From Holtermannia corniformis (lineage: Eukaryota; Basidiomycota; Tremellomycetes; Holtermanniales): DNA of 64,000 bases. The notes below the pieces were generated by a model. It had not been told where the DNA came from and made no database searches. It worked only from the letters and a program-made list of their open reading frames with translations. The stretch is from NCBI GenBank assembly GCA_001599935.1, contig BCIJ01000012.1, positions 408,483 through 472,482 of the forward strand, read 5' to 3'. Every line of letters begins with the position of its first letter. Position 1 is the stretch's first letter. A program made the position numbers and the translations under genes. Of the stretch, positions 47,259 through 58,392 are shown piece after piece.

Positions 47259-49529
47259 TCAAACTGACGCCGGCCATGCGCGCACACTTAGTCTTCCGTC
47301 GACCAGCGTCTTGAGCAGCAACCGACTGGCTGGGCTCCTTTTGTAGTTGGTGTTGGCGCAGCGATCCCTTATTCCTCCGTATACTTTTCGCTTGCGAACC
47401 CCCTCTGGGTCCCCTGCCGGTAAGAATAAGCATTCAGCTACTCGCCATGCTTTGCGCTGACCGTTGGGAGAGGGCATAGGTGTGGTAAGGGATGATGCTG
47501 TCTGCGAGCAGATCGGTTGCGCGATGATCGACCACGGTTGTGCCCATGTAGATGCTGCGTGGTTCGGCTGGTCGGCTTCTGATAGACTTAGCATACAGCC
47601 ACTTGACAGGCGTTTCGCTCACCTGGGCGAGTGGCTGAAGGGGTGAAAGAAGATGAAGGTGGCGGTGCTGCAGTCGCCGCCGTGTCAACGTCGACAGATA
47701 CCGGTGAGGCAGGTGTCGGTGCTGGAGGTGAGGAGCGGGGTAATGGCGAGAATAGCAAAACAGCTGGACGTACAAGCGGCAGATGTTGGCGGACTCTGGT
47801 AGCAATGTCTTGCAGCTGTTGCCTTGCTTCTCCGATCGCGTCTTGACGGTTGTCCGGCTCGTCGGCGTCGTGCTGATCTTTGAACACTCCCCTCGCTTGT
47901 AGCCCGCCACTGAAGACTGTCAGATGATCCAAAGCGCACTACTCAGAACTCACGCGTCCCGCTCGCAACCCTCCTGCGCCGATCGGCATCCGTCACAAAG
48001 GTCGCGTCGTCTTCACCTGCCCATGGCCTACGCTGGAGCTGCCGAGATGTCGGGTCGCGTGAGTCGTGCACGGCTGATTTGCCGAGCGATGACAAGCGCT
48101 CCATCCAAAGGCTCATAGTACCATCGGCGTTGTCGAGGTCCGTCTTAATCCTACGTTGCACCAGAGCCAAGCCGGGGATGTCAATCCTCTCGGCTGGCCC
48201 GACCGGGCGGATGTTGACCAAGATGGCGTCGGGAGATGCAGCGGCTGACACGTCGAGCCAATCCTGAAGGTTGGTGCGAAGCGCTATTAGACACTTGAGC
48301 ACCAGCTGCAAAGCGTCAGCGCGCAAAACAACCACGTCGAACTGACGTACAACGTCCCAGGACGTCTTGAGCTGTGGAGCGATGAGCAAGGGCTGAAGAC
48401 AGGCGAGCGGACCGGCGAGCCATCTGTGGCGAGCCCACTTGTGCATCGGAACGTTTGTTGAGCCGGTCCGGAGCGCTTGCTGCCGAGGGAAGTCTTGTAG
48501 GTGACCGTACCCTAGCTCGGCCAGCGCCATGTCGATGAGGTCGACATTCTCCTCGACGAGGGCGTCGACTCCTCGCGGTTTAGGAAGTAGATGTGACGCT
48601 AGTGCCTGTCGGCGCCGCCTGGGTTTGCACGCACGAGTAGAGTCTGCTTTTCGGACCGTCGCGAGCAGGCCTCAAATCGCAGGGTCTGTATGGGTAGTAC
48701 ATCGAGAGGAGGTCGCGGTGGAGGGGTGGCGGACCCAGCTGCCCCGACGAGACTTGGACAACAACGTACAAGTCATAAGAGTCACTTGTGGGCGGAGTCG
48801 ATGTTGGCGCGAAGAGCGTCTCGAGCGTTGAAGCATCGACGGATAGAGAACTTGGCAGGTCTATGGGAGATGAAGATGATGGCGGGGGGGGGATCGAATA
48901 GGTCACTGCTTCATTGTCAGCTTCTGTGATGACAAGAGCACAGATGGTCCATTCGAGTGGCGACAGCGACGCGCGCTTGCCTTGACCGGGACTCACCAAA
49001 TTCCTTATCGCGTACGCTCGGTGCCGGTGATGCGCCCAAGCTGACGCTCAGTGAGCTGTCGAGTGTACCCAGGGGTAAAGACCAATGACTGTGCTGAAAC
49101 GTACTGGGCTGGAAAAAGTCGAGGTGGAGCTATTGCTGACTCCGATGCAGCTGCAGGGGTGAGGTGGACCTGACAAGTCCAGCTGGCGAAGGGTCGTGCT
49201 TCGGGGCGCAGCATCCGGAGTGGGTAAACCGAGGTAAGAACGAACGTAGCTTCTTTCCTGGTGCCGCCAGCCGCTGTAGACGACGCTCAAGTCAGCGAGA
49301 GCGAGCTGCCATTCCACTCTTGGATCCGTCGCAAGTTTATGCCGGCGGCAACGAGCACATTACTTGTGTTCGGTGACAAGCAGTCGGCCGATCGGAGCGC
49401 ATCGCAAGTATTCGACGGTGCTTGGACGGCGCCCGTTTGTAGTGCGGCGAGTGATCCTTCGAGACACGTCGTCTTCGGAGTTGACGGTATCGTAGGAGGT
49501 GAGCCTGTTTGCACGTCGTCAACTCGCAT
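47259..49529 (-). CDS. Unrecognised multi-exon protein (631 aa)
   Basis: Model: 49529-49364, 49273-49016, 48980-48657, 48598-48351, 48305-47954, 47909-47623, 47567-47462 and 47413-47259. Every junction keeps frame, but some donors are weak (GTAATG, GTCCGA) and the 5' half is less sure. The central part (LLRPEARPFASWTCQVHLTP without the first L, ALVEENVDLIDMALAELGYG, HKWARHRWLAGPLACLQPLL) looks globular and helical. The C-terminal third is S/T/P-rich and basic (GVRKRKVYGGIRDR, SRLLLKTLVDGRL). A run of nine G (48884-48892) encodes a proline tract. I considered a replication or transport factor but no motif supports a name. Confidence 0.5.
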
Positions 49530-50392
49530 AAATTCATCTACAGGTCTCGACGTACGTGAGCGACAGGTCTCTTCAATCACTAGCCGAGGGCGGCTTGCGG
49601 AGCAAGCGCTTTAACACGACTCACCGATTGTCCAGATCGGCTGCAGGTGGACGGAACATAGCGTGACGCTCATCTACAAGACGTCAGCGGTTAATCAGCT
49701 CCGACGTCTCATTCTCCTCAGATCAGACGGTACAGAAGTATCAAGCGCAGTGCTATTGCTAGTCCCTATGCGGTCGAGATCCGGTCACAGGCGGTGAGTT
49801 TGCCACCGGCGCACGGACCCGGCGCAAGCTGGCTGCCCTCGACTTGACTTGGTCATTCGCACACATGCTGCTCGACTTTACTCTCGCCAGCTCTGAGGCG
49901 GGTCTCTGATGTAGCTGCAGCGGTTAACGAGGCGTAGCCCGCACGAGTCGTCTGCCCTATCCTGAGCAAGGACGTCCTATTTCCAAGATTGCAGTCATAC
50001 CCCAAGTTTCACGGCAGGACTGCTCCCTCAACTCACTCTTGCTATGAATGGCCAGAAGCAGGTGGACGTAAGTATATAGCGCGCGGTACAAAGCGTCCTT
50101 TTGTGCACGGCTTCGCGTTTGGACACTATTGTGAGAACCGAGGCGGTGCGGTGCGACAAAGTCGTCATACAGTTGACATGGGGATCATACGTGGATTAGC
50201 CCGGGAAGGTAAGGGAGCGCTCGCACTTGACCCATGCGATGATGATGTGCGAGCAAAAACCTTAGGTGTGGCACGGGAGATCGCACTCTCATGCGGGACG
50301 TGCTCGTACTGTGGCACAAAATGTACATCGCGCGTAAAAGAAGAGACAAAGACGAAGAGAGAAACCACTACTCCACAACCGAGGACGCCAGT
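49530..50392. other. Intergenic region upstream of the 631-aa gene, downstream of H2B
   Basis: 863 nt with no supported gene. The plus-strand frame 49989-50432 runs antisense into the last H2B exon and lacks motifs, apart from a chance [11 protein letters not shown] cysteine cluster. Some sequence here is less GC-rich than coding DNA. Confidence 0.4.
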
Positions 50393-51256
50393 CTACTTGG
50401 ACGAAGAGAACTTGGTGACGGCCTTGGTCTAAGTCGAAAGTCAGTGACTGTTGCGATTCAACGATAACAAGTTGACTTACTCCCTCGCTGACCGCGTGCT
50501 TCGAAAGCTCTCCAGGGAGGATAAGGCGGACGGCAGTCTGGATCTCGCGCGACGAGATGGTCGAACGGTGGTTGTACGAGGCCAACTTTGAAGCTTCCGA
50601 AGCGATCCGCTCGAAGATGTCGTAGACGAAGGAGTTGAGAATAGACATAGCTTTGTTGCTGATACCCGTATCGGGGTGAACCTGCTTGAGGACTTTGCTA
50701 AGAGACGGTTAGTATTTGACCATGTGCCGAGGGTGATGAACGGACTAGATCTAAAGCTTGTGTCAGCGACAGCTCTCTGTTTCGGTATAGCGATCGTTCG
50801 TTCTGGATCCAGGCAGCGAGCAATTGGCAGTGCCGGAGTGATTGCGTGACCCGGACCACGACTGCGTAGCAGCCACCGAAATCATAGATCCGTTCGAGCG
50901 GTCCGTTCCGGGGTTCCGGCATGTCACTTGACGTCCGACTGTCTCAAGCCTACCGCTCCGAGCCCGTCGGATGTCTCGTGACATAGCCTCCGATGTACCC
51001 CGAGAACACGCTCCTGCGGGAAACAAGTCACAGCAAGCGTCGACTTACGTAAGAAGCGTAGCTCTCGGTCCTCCTCTTCTTGGAGCGCTTCTTCTCGCCG
51101 TCCTTGGCGGGGGCCGACGTCTTGGCAGCCTTAGCGGGGGCCTGCAGAGGTCAGCGAGAGAACGAGTGCTATGGTGCTACCGACCTTGGAGGCGGTGGCG
51201 GTCGAGGCGGGAGCCTTGGAGGCAGGGGCCTTGGAAGCGACAGACTTGGGAGGCAT
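50393..51256 (-). CDS. HTB1: Histone H2B (canonical, with a 5-nt micro-exon)
   Basis: Exons 51256-51185, 51141-51049, 50750-50746 (5 nt), 50697-50481 and 50428-50393 (140 aa). N-terminal tail rich in K/A/P ([18 protein letters not shown]), then [69 protein letters not shown] and [14 protein letters not shown]. Only the pentanucleotide ATCTA, flanked by CTTTAG and GTCCGT, supplies the missing Ile-Tyr of SYIYK in frame; both bordering introns have proper branch sites (CGCTGACA and ACTAACCG). The 298-nt intron before it is one of the longest here. The gene is divergent from H2A. Confidence 0.93.
50746..50750 (-). other. 5-nt micro-exon of histone H2B
   Basis: On the coding strand the exon is ATCTA, with acceptor GCTTTAG before it and donor GTCCGT after it. 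It completes SY-IY-KVLKQV of H2B. The upstream intron is 50751-51048 (298 nt), the downstream one 50698-50745 (48 nt). Confidence 0.85.
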
Positions 51257-51628
51257 TGTAGTAGAGCAGTAGAGTAGAGTAGTGGTAGTGGTCAAGTTGC
51301 AAGTGGTGGATGAAGATTCTCGACGGTGGTCGTGACTATTTGAACGCGATGGATGTTGACGGTGGCGCGCGCTCTCGAGGGGTTGACGCGTTGAAACGCC
51401 GTCGTGTGCGTGCGGACGCGTTCCCGATCGGGCAAGTGGTGATTGGCACCGACGTTGCCACTTTTCAATCGTCCACGTCACGACTTTTCAGTGTGATGTG
51501 CCACCTCGCACTGTTTTGGGCGGCACCGCGCCCGCGTCCTCTTATAACGCACCACGCCAGCGGCACATCCCTCATCCACGCATCCTTAGCACTTTACCTA
51601 CCTCACTCTACTCTCAACTACTACAACA
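51257..51628. promoter_or_regulatory. Divergent H2B/H2A promoter
   Basis: These 372 nt separate the H2B and H2A start codons. A TATA-like CTTATAAC lies about 90 nt upstream of the H2A ATG (around 51540). A GTGATTGGCACCGACG string (around 51439-51454) contains an inverted CCAAT core (ATTGG). Divergent H2A/H2B pairs with shared, S-phase-regulated promoters are common in fungi; the cell-cycle control is inferred. Confidence 0.6.
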
Positions 51629-52121
51629 ATGTCATCTGGTGGCAAGTCGTGAGTACCAGCGTCGCGCGTTGGACTCGACTGACCCCGCAGTGGTGGCAAG
51701 GCTGGCGGCGAGGCCAAGTCGTCGACCCGTTCGTTCAAGGCTGGGCTCCAGTTCCCCGTCGGTCGTATCCACCGTCTGTTGAAGAACGGCAACTGTGAGT
51801 CGTGTCTCGACTGGCTTGACCCTAGCTGACATTGCAGACGCCTCGCGTGTCGGTTCGGGCGCCCCTGTCTACCTCGCCGCCGTGCTCGAGTACCTCGCGG
51901 CCGAGATCCTCGAGTTGGCCGGTAACGCTGCTCGCGACAACAAAAAGTCGCGTGTCGTGCCCCGTCACCTCCAGCTCGCCATCCGCAACGACGAAGAGCT
52001 CAACAAGCTCCTCGGCCACGTCGTCATCTCGCAGGGCGGTGTCCTTCCCCTCATCCACGCCGAGCTCCTCCCGGCCAAGACTTCAAAGGGCAAGAAGGGC
52101 GACAAGAGCCAAGAGGTTTAG
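51629..52121 (+). CDS. HTA1: Histone H2A (SQEV C terminus)
   Basis: Exons 51629-51648, 51691-51794 and 51838-52121 (135 aa). Canonical H2[80 protein letters not shown] and [19 protein letters not shown]. The C-terminal SQEV is the DNA-damage phosphorylation site found in fungal H2A, so this gene also serves the H2A.X role. Introns are 42 and 43 nt with clear CTGAC branch sites. Confidence 0.97.
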
Positions 52122-52232
52122 AGCGTCGCAGCAGTTGGACATGGCTTTCATCACTGGGTCTCAGACCGCTTTCTCTTCGCGTTTTGTCTCTCATCTTTGT
52201 CACTGTGTATTAGCGATGTCATATCGATTCCA

Positions 52233-54528
52233 TCACACGGTCAACTGGTACTCGTACTCGTCCCCGCCAGACTGAGAGATCCACAGGATGATGGCCCTGG
52301 GACGTCAGCAGTGCACGACCATGTCCACGGCACATACGAGAGCATGACCCCGGCGTTCATCCCGACACCAGCACCGCCATAGTAGACGTAAGCAGCGTCG
52401 TAGCCGGGAATGATATACTTGAGAATCAGGATCGTCTGCGTGTGTCAGCGGTGGATAAGCGGCGCGGCAAACGCACCAGGCTACCGGCCAGACCGCCAGC
52501 CATGAGCGCGACGCCGATGAACAAGACGACGCGCGCGCGCCAGGCAACCGAGCCTTCAGATCCCCACGAATCGGACCCGTACGACGCCAGGTGGGTTTTG
52601 TCGAGGATGGCCGTGATCAAGAAGCCGACTGTGATACGTCAGTGTGGTCAGCGGGTGAACGGGGAGCCGAACATGTAGATCCCATAGACGGCAATCACCC
52701 CAAGAAAGCCTACCAAACAGCCCGCCAACGTGCCTAGCAGCTGTTGCTCCGCAGACTAGTCGCAAATGATGCATCAGCTGATGATCCCCTGCGTACCGCC
52801 CGGCGCGCAGGTCACGCTCGCGGTTATCCATCGCAATGCGAAGCTCAGCAAGATAGACGCGAACCCCGGCCCGGACACAGCAGGAGGATCCAACAGACAG
52901 CGTCACAACGCGCTGTTTGATCGGTGCAGCAATGTGTCAAGCTTATCTGCGGCGTGACATCCGACGCGGGGTGTGCTCGTACATGTTACCCACACTACGG
53001 CAGTCACTTTGCCTACGACAGTGCTGTAGAGCCCGTCTCAGCGAGCGGATCCACGCGCATGTTCGCAGGTTGACTCGAGATGGAGCAAACTCTACACACT
53101 CGGCCGTTCAAGCGATAACCAAACAAAGGAATCAGCCCTCTGTGAGCCTGACGGGTGAACGGCGGATTCAAATCAGGTATCAGGTCACCGCTGCATCGCC
53201 CCGATACGCTAGACTGCTTTGTCGCAAGCAAGCACACAGCTGCGATACAAGATCGGGAGTAGGCCATCGCTACAGACTCGAGTGTGCCCGTTGTGCGCCA
53301 CCAAGCTAAACTGTGCAAAGGTGCATCAGGGAGACGATCGTCTCTACGCGTGTTCAGCCTCAGCACTCCAGAATGAGACGGCTGATCAAGACCAGAGGAG
53401 TGCAAACGACCCGCAACGTCTCGATACGAAAACCCGGCTAGGGAACCGCCGAGGTTGTGGAACGGTGCGAGCTGAAGAGCGAGCAGACTGTAGTTCTGTA
53501 AACAGCTGGCATAAGCTGTGACGACGACTGCGGTCACTTGCCAGACGATCACTCGTCAAGCAAAGTCTCCATAGGTAGGTACCGGCGCTTGCGCGTGGCA
53601 AAGTGATCAAATCTCTTCGAGCTCTCGCACCACGGAGACCGCAACGCGCAGTTCAGCTTGCAGAGCTATGGCCTGTGTCTAGATCTCGCCAAATCTCCAG
53701 TGAAGCAGCTGATGTCGCGTCAAGACATCTTGCACTCGATCTAGGATCTGGAAAGAGTAGACGCCTGCAAAGCTCATCCAAGAGTAGACGCTCCAGACTG
53801 CTTGGATTCAAGAACTGCGTTTGAGAGTCGACGCCCGACGCCCGGGCAGCGTCTCCGGATGCTCGAGTGCAGAGCAAGCACTACGCTCGTGTACGCAGCA
53901 GCCGGCAGACGCTGTCTGGAAGAACGGCAATTCCCTGTGGGCCACTCGGGTCGTCTAGCGCGAGGAGTGATCACGCGAGATGCAGACGAGGTCGAACACA
54001 AGGGCAGAGGTTGGCGACGAGAGATCACTACGCCGTGCGCAACGGCGCAAGTGAAATCGATGTTGTAAACCTCACGGCAAGTAACATGTCCAGCCGACTC
54101 TAAAACGTATACTGCTGTTGCCAAAGACCGGATACAAGAAACGATACGTACGGCAGCTGCAGATGGCCGGGATCCAGTCGACGAACCCGACGTGGACCGG
54201 CACGGTATCGTACGGCGCATCGGCCGGTGGTTTGGCATGCGCCGACAGTGTAGCCGCATCGAACAGGAGGAAGAACGAGAGTGCAAACTGTCACGAGTGC
54301 CAATCAGTACTCTGTAGCTACAGCAACCGGCGGGGACCGACGAGTGCACCGGAAGCATACGTCCCGATTGTGCGCGTCTTGGGTCCGATATCGAATTTGG
54401 GCAAGTTGAAGCGGAAGACGCGGCGCGGGTCGTAGGATGCCTGATGGTGGTGGCGTGGTCAGTCCTTTGTGCTGTACGGTGCGGAAGTGTGAGGTGAGGA
54501 ACGGGAAACGTACGCGAGGGAGCGACAT
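52233..54528 (-). CDS. VPS68: Vps68/TMEM50-family membrane protein
   Basis: Exons 54528-54514, 54440-54342, 54287-54152, 52628-52477, 52435-52338 and 52296-52233 (187 aa, the usual length). A four-span endosomal protein of the Vps55/Vps68 sorting system. Features: FRFNLPKFDIGPKTRTIGTY, FALSFFLLFDAATLSAHA, VHVGFVDWIPAICS, then LGFLITAILDKTHLASYGSD, SWGSEGSVAWRARVVLFIGV, ALMAGGLAGSLTILILKYII and MLSAIILWISQ. The two halves are 1,523 nt apart, but exon phases agree (one base left, two needed) and together rebuild the family order exactly. The long intron is exceptional here. Confidence 0.85.
52629..54151 (-). other. 1,523-nt intron of VPS68
   Basis: Donor GTACGT (from 54151), acceptor ATCACAG (ending 52629), with CACTGACG near the acceptor. 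Other introns in the window are nearly all 34-60 nt. I see no transposase, terminal repeat or tRNA. A 34-codon hydrophobic frame on the same strand (about 52652-52756, with LLGTLAGCLVGFLGVIAVYG) lies near the 3' end but has no start codon that reaches it in phase. Confidence 0.6.
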
Positions 54529-55054
54529 TGCGAACTAGATAGACCAGGCGGTAGTGAGTGCCGAGGTGCTGTTCTCTCTCGATTCCTGCCCTGCGACGGC
54601 GGTGAGGTGCTCTCGAGTCGCTACAGTACAGGGGATGAGCGGGGCCAAGGGGTTCAGTCAGGGTTATTTCCCACGCACGTGCCACGTATTAGTCAGACGA
54701 GATAAAGTGATCCAGCTTCGGCCGGAAGCCACGTGGTGCGATCGCCGACAAGGCCGATGCCACCCCAAGGTAGCAAGGAAACCGGTCAAGGTAGCAAAAA
54801 GACAGTCTAGCTAGCAGATGACAGCCTGGCAGAACCAAATCAAATAAAACCTTGGCTGATGCAAAGCTGGGATTCCCGGCTCGATCGTCGTTCCCTTGTC
54901 ATCACCTCGACACTGACCCGACGGCGCCCGCTCACCCTGTCCTTGGCTCTCGTCATCCGCGTCGGGTTTTCCTTAACGAGCAAGTCTGAGCCTTATCAGA
55001 TTACCGAGACCTTACGAGCGCAAACTCTGTCGTTGCAAAGCGACCACACCAACC
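54529..55054. promoter_or_regulatory. Divergent promoter region, VPS68 / TAP-type hydrolase
   Basis: 526 nt between the start codons of two divergently transcribed genes. Several AAG/GTAGCAA-type repeats occur (AAGGTAGCAAGG and AAGGTAGCAAAA, around 54768-54802). No ORF is supported. Confidence 0.4.
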
Positions 55055-57327
55055 ATGACTGCCAGCAGCGAGGCCCAAGCGCTGCTCCCGTCTGTGCATC
55101 GCTCACGGCCTGTCGATGAGCGCTTGGACAGAGGCAGCAAACGCGACACTGCGCGACGGATCTACTTGCTTGCAGTGTCGACTTTGGGTTTGGGTTGGGC
55201 CGTTTATTGTCTTTCGCTCTTCTACGCGGTAAGTCGGTGGGGAGACTTGACTGGTGTTGACCGCCGCAGCACTTGGATGCGGCGCAGACGTTCCGGGTCG
55301 CAGCGAGCTATGAGCCAACGCACGATAGTGTCGACTGGGAGGCGTGCGGCGAGAACCTCTACTGTGCGCGGTTGCTGTCAGTGCAATCCAATAATGAGCT
55401 CATCTGGCTCACACGCTAATGTACCAGAGTCCCACTCGACTATGACGAGCCGAGTCCCGGCAATGCATCCATCTACATGGTCAAGTATGCTGCAACCGTG
55501 TCGAGGAAAAACAGGCTGGGGACAGTGTTCGTCAACCCAGGTAAGTGTGCCGCTCTCACCTGAACGCAGCTGACAACGCAGGTGGACCCGGTGGCTCTGG
55601 TAGCGGGATGGTCCACATGGGTGGTGAGAAACTCGGCGTTCTGACTGGCGGGCAGTATGACATTGTACGTCGTCCGCAATCCTGCAACACAGGCGCTGAC
55701 GATCTGCAGGTCGGGATCGATCCACGAGGTGACCTCCCAGCTTGCAAAGCACCCAAACTCAGACTCACACCCACAGGCATCAACATGACGACCCCAACGC
55801 TTTCGTGCTTCTCCTCGCACGAGCTCGAATCCCTCTTCCTGACGGCCAACCCGCTCGACCCGACGCCGTTTTCTCAAAACACCGACCTCAAGGGCGAGCT
55901 CTACCGCAGCGAGGTCATCCGAATTCAACAGCTCTGGCGCGCGCTGTTCACGCGGTGCGAGAGCGATCCACAAACAGAGCTTGCGATGCGCTATAGCTCG
56001 ACGGGTAATGTTGTGCGCGACATTGTGCGCGTCAGCGACGTCCTTGAGGGTCCTGGCAGAGATATCAACTATATCGGGATCAGTTATGGTAGTGAGTGTC
56101 GCGTCCCTCGGTCTGGTATGCGCTGATAGTGGTAGCACTGCTCGGAACGTACCTTGTCAACATGTACCCCGAGCGCGTCGGTCGGGTGTGGATCGACGGT
56201 GTGGTCAACCCGATTTCGTGGACTCTGGGCACAGACTCGGACAAGACGACGGCTGCTTTCCGAGACGTCGAGCGCTTGCTCGAGATGTTTACAGAGTTTT
56301 GCGCTGATGTAGGTCTAGTTCGATCTGGCATGGTCAGCCGCTGATCGAATCAGGCTGGGCCGTCGAGATGCGCCCTGGCTCGCGATACGAGCAGTGCCCA
56401 AGAGATCCACAGCAAGCTCCTCCACCTCATCGCTACGCTCGACACTGCTCCGCTTCCAGTCCCAAACTGGACGATCCCAACACTACTCACCAGCTCAATC
56501 ACGACCCGATTTCTGTTCCAGACACTGTATCGCCCCTCCAACTGGCCCCGGTTCAGCACCTACCTCCAATCGGCAATCGACGGTGACGGTCTCGCCATCG
56601 TCAACGAACTCTCCTTCCTCCCCCCTCCATCGCAGTCGCCGGGACCTGCACACGACTCGTTCTGGATCACCAACATGATCGTACAATGTATCGATGGATT
56701 CGGCGCCAAGCCCGGGAACGGCACTTGGGCGCTCGATCGGATCGTGGATGAGATTGTAGAGGGGAAAGTGAACGATGTGGGAAAGACGGGGCGGTTGTGG
56801 AGCCCGTTGCATGTCGGAGGCTGTTGGCAGTTTGGAGGTGAAACAAGGGGAGTGAATGGACGGTTCGAGGGGCCGTTTGATGCAAAGACGAAGAACCCGG
56901 TGTTGGTCGTGGGGAATATCGTGAGCTGCGTGGTGCAGGTGTCGCTAGCATATATCGATGATACAGGCCGACCCGATCACGCCACTGTACAATGCCCAGC
57001 TCGTACATTCCTTCCTCGCCAACTCGAGCCTGATCATACACCAAGGCATGGGCGTGAGTGACGTCCTTTGCCCCACCCCTGCAGCACTGACTTGCGCAGC
57101 ACTCGAGCCTAGCCCAACCGTCGATATGCACAGCCAAAGCCGTACGAGACTACTTTACAGATGGCACTCTGCCCGAGGTAGGGATCAAATGCTACCCGGA
57201 CGAGGCGCCGTTCGGTCTTACAGCTACGACGGAAAGCGCACAGGTGGTAGGGACGTTTGTGGAACAGCAGGAGGACGAGTGGTTGATGGATGCCGCGCGG
57301 GGCTTGGCTGGCACTTTGGGACTTTGA
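55055..57327 (+). CDS. Membrane-anchored TAP-type alpha/beta-hydrolase (635 aa)
   Basis: Exons 55055-55228, 55270-55370, 55428-55540, 55582-55664, 55710-56091, 56136-56308, 56354-56920, 56967-57053 and 57100-57327. An N-terminal cytoplasmic tail and a type II anchor (YLLAVSTLGLGWAVYCLSLF, about residues 37-56) precede the hydrolase: VPLDYDEP, the oxyanion loop GTVFVNPGGPGGSGS, DPRG, the nucleophile elbow GISYGTLLG (Ser near 281), ADPITPL (Asp near 532) and QGMGHSS (His near 561). The layout matches tripeptidyl-aminopeptidase-like enzymes with a TAP C-terminal domain. Likely a peptidase or esterase facing the lumen or outside; substrate unknown. Confidence 0.85.
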
Positions 57328-58392
57328 GACGAGGTGGATTGTACTGGCATGGCGTATGGATCATCATTACTTGGATTTCAACATGAACAGTTGGTGAGCG
57401 CTCGCGAAAGACCTCGACACAAGGCTTTTGACATCCAGGGACGTGGCTTGATAAAGGTGATGCCGAATGGGTTGTGCGGCCGAGTCCACCTAGGTTGTGT
57501 CCGTCAAGTTCTAGTCAATGTACTGACGGATGCAGAGCGAGAAAGCGCTCGCCGGACCCATGGCTACCATGCGACGCCGTCTCCTCGTACACTGCGCCGT
57601 ACGACGTTCACGCCCGGCCGTTGATGTTCGAACCAGTCTTGGTAGATTGTGAGCGCAACCCCAAGAGCTGATGGCTGGAACATGTCGTCGTATGTGTGTT
57701 GGCTCTCTCGGTTGCTGCATATAAGCAAGGATGGCTTTGCTAGCTAGAGTAGGCGAAATCTCGCGCAGTCAAAGGAAGCACGCGATAAGTCCGCTCAGAT
57801 CAACAAAGACAGCACCTTGAGACTTCACTGTGCGGTCGACAGCACCTCTAGAAGGCTCCATTCTGTGCTGTGTCCAACGAGCGCTGTCAGTGACAAGAAA
57901 GAGCTGATCCCCGTCCGGTGACTGCCGAGGGATGGTGCCCGTGCCTGTTGGCTCAAAGGTGTGTGCGTGTGTGTGTGTGCCGATCAGTGCGGTCCCTGAA
58001 CCCTGGTTATTCGAGAAGAGCTCCGGGCAGCCGACATACAAACAACCACCGACGAAACGGTGTATATGGCAAGGTGGAGCAAACGCGCGTGTTGAAGCGC
58101 GCCGATTCATCACATCATGAGTATGACTACCTCCCCGCCTCTCAAGGTCTCGACGACTGCGTATGATCTGCCACGACACGAGTTCTGATTCGTCCTACAG
58201 TCGAGCGGGACCGACGTGGAGCTTTCGACGACGCTGCTGACGACAGCATGTCTCACAGCGGCTGGGGGACCGTTGCCAAAACGCCTGGAATGCCAGACTG
58301 ATATAAAGCACGGACACGGGTACTGACCTCTCAGTACAACGACCACATCCAGTACGATCATCATACTGGCCGTAGCCTGCATACGACACAAT
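57328..58392. other. Intergenic region with a GT microsatellite
   Basis: 1,065 nt without a supported gene. A 21-nt GT-rich run (57959-57979, one interruption) is the only repeat seen. Minus-strand frames (57769-58179 and 58110-58391) lack motifs and start context. The promoter of the next gene should lie near 58390. Confidence 0.4.

Noticed and set aside
49989..50432. 147-codon plus-strand ORF with a CxxCxxxC cluster
   Set aside because: Antisense to the last H2B exon; the cysteine cluster matches no known finger spacing.
52652..52830. Hydrophobic nested ORF in the VPS68 intron (LLGTLAGCLVGFLGVIAVYG)
   Set aside because: No ATG reaches it in frame. The tempting 41-nt intron from MDNRERDLRAG gives the wrong phase, and a TGA blocks the needed frame. 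It also cannot be added to VPS68 in phase.
53774..54685. 303-codon ORF on the minus strand
   Set aside because: It overlaps the first VPS68 exons in other frames and has a random R/S/T-rich composition; the spliced VPS68 model explains the region.
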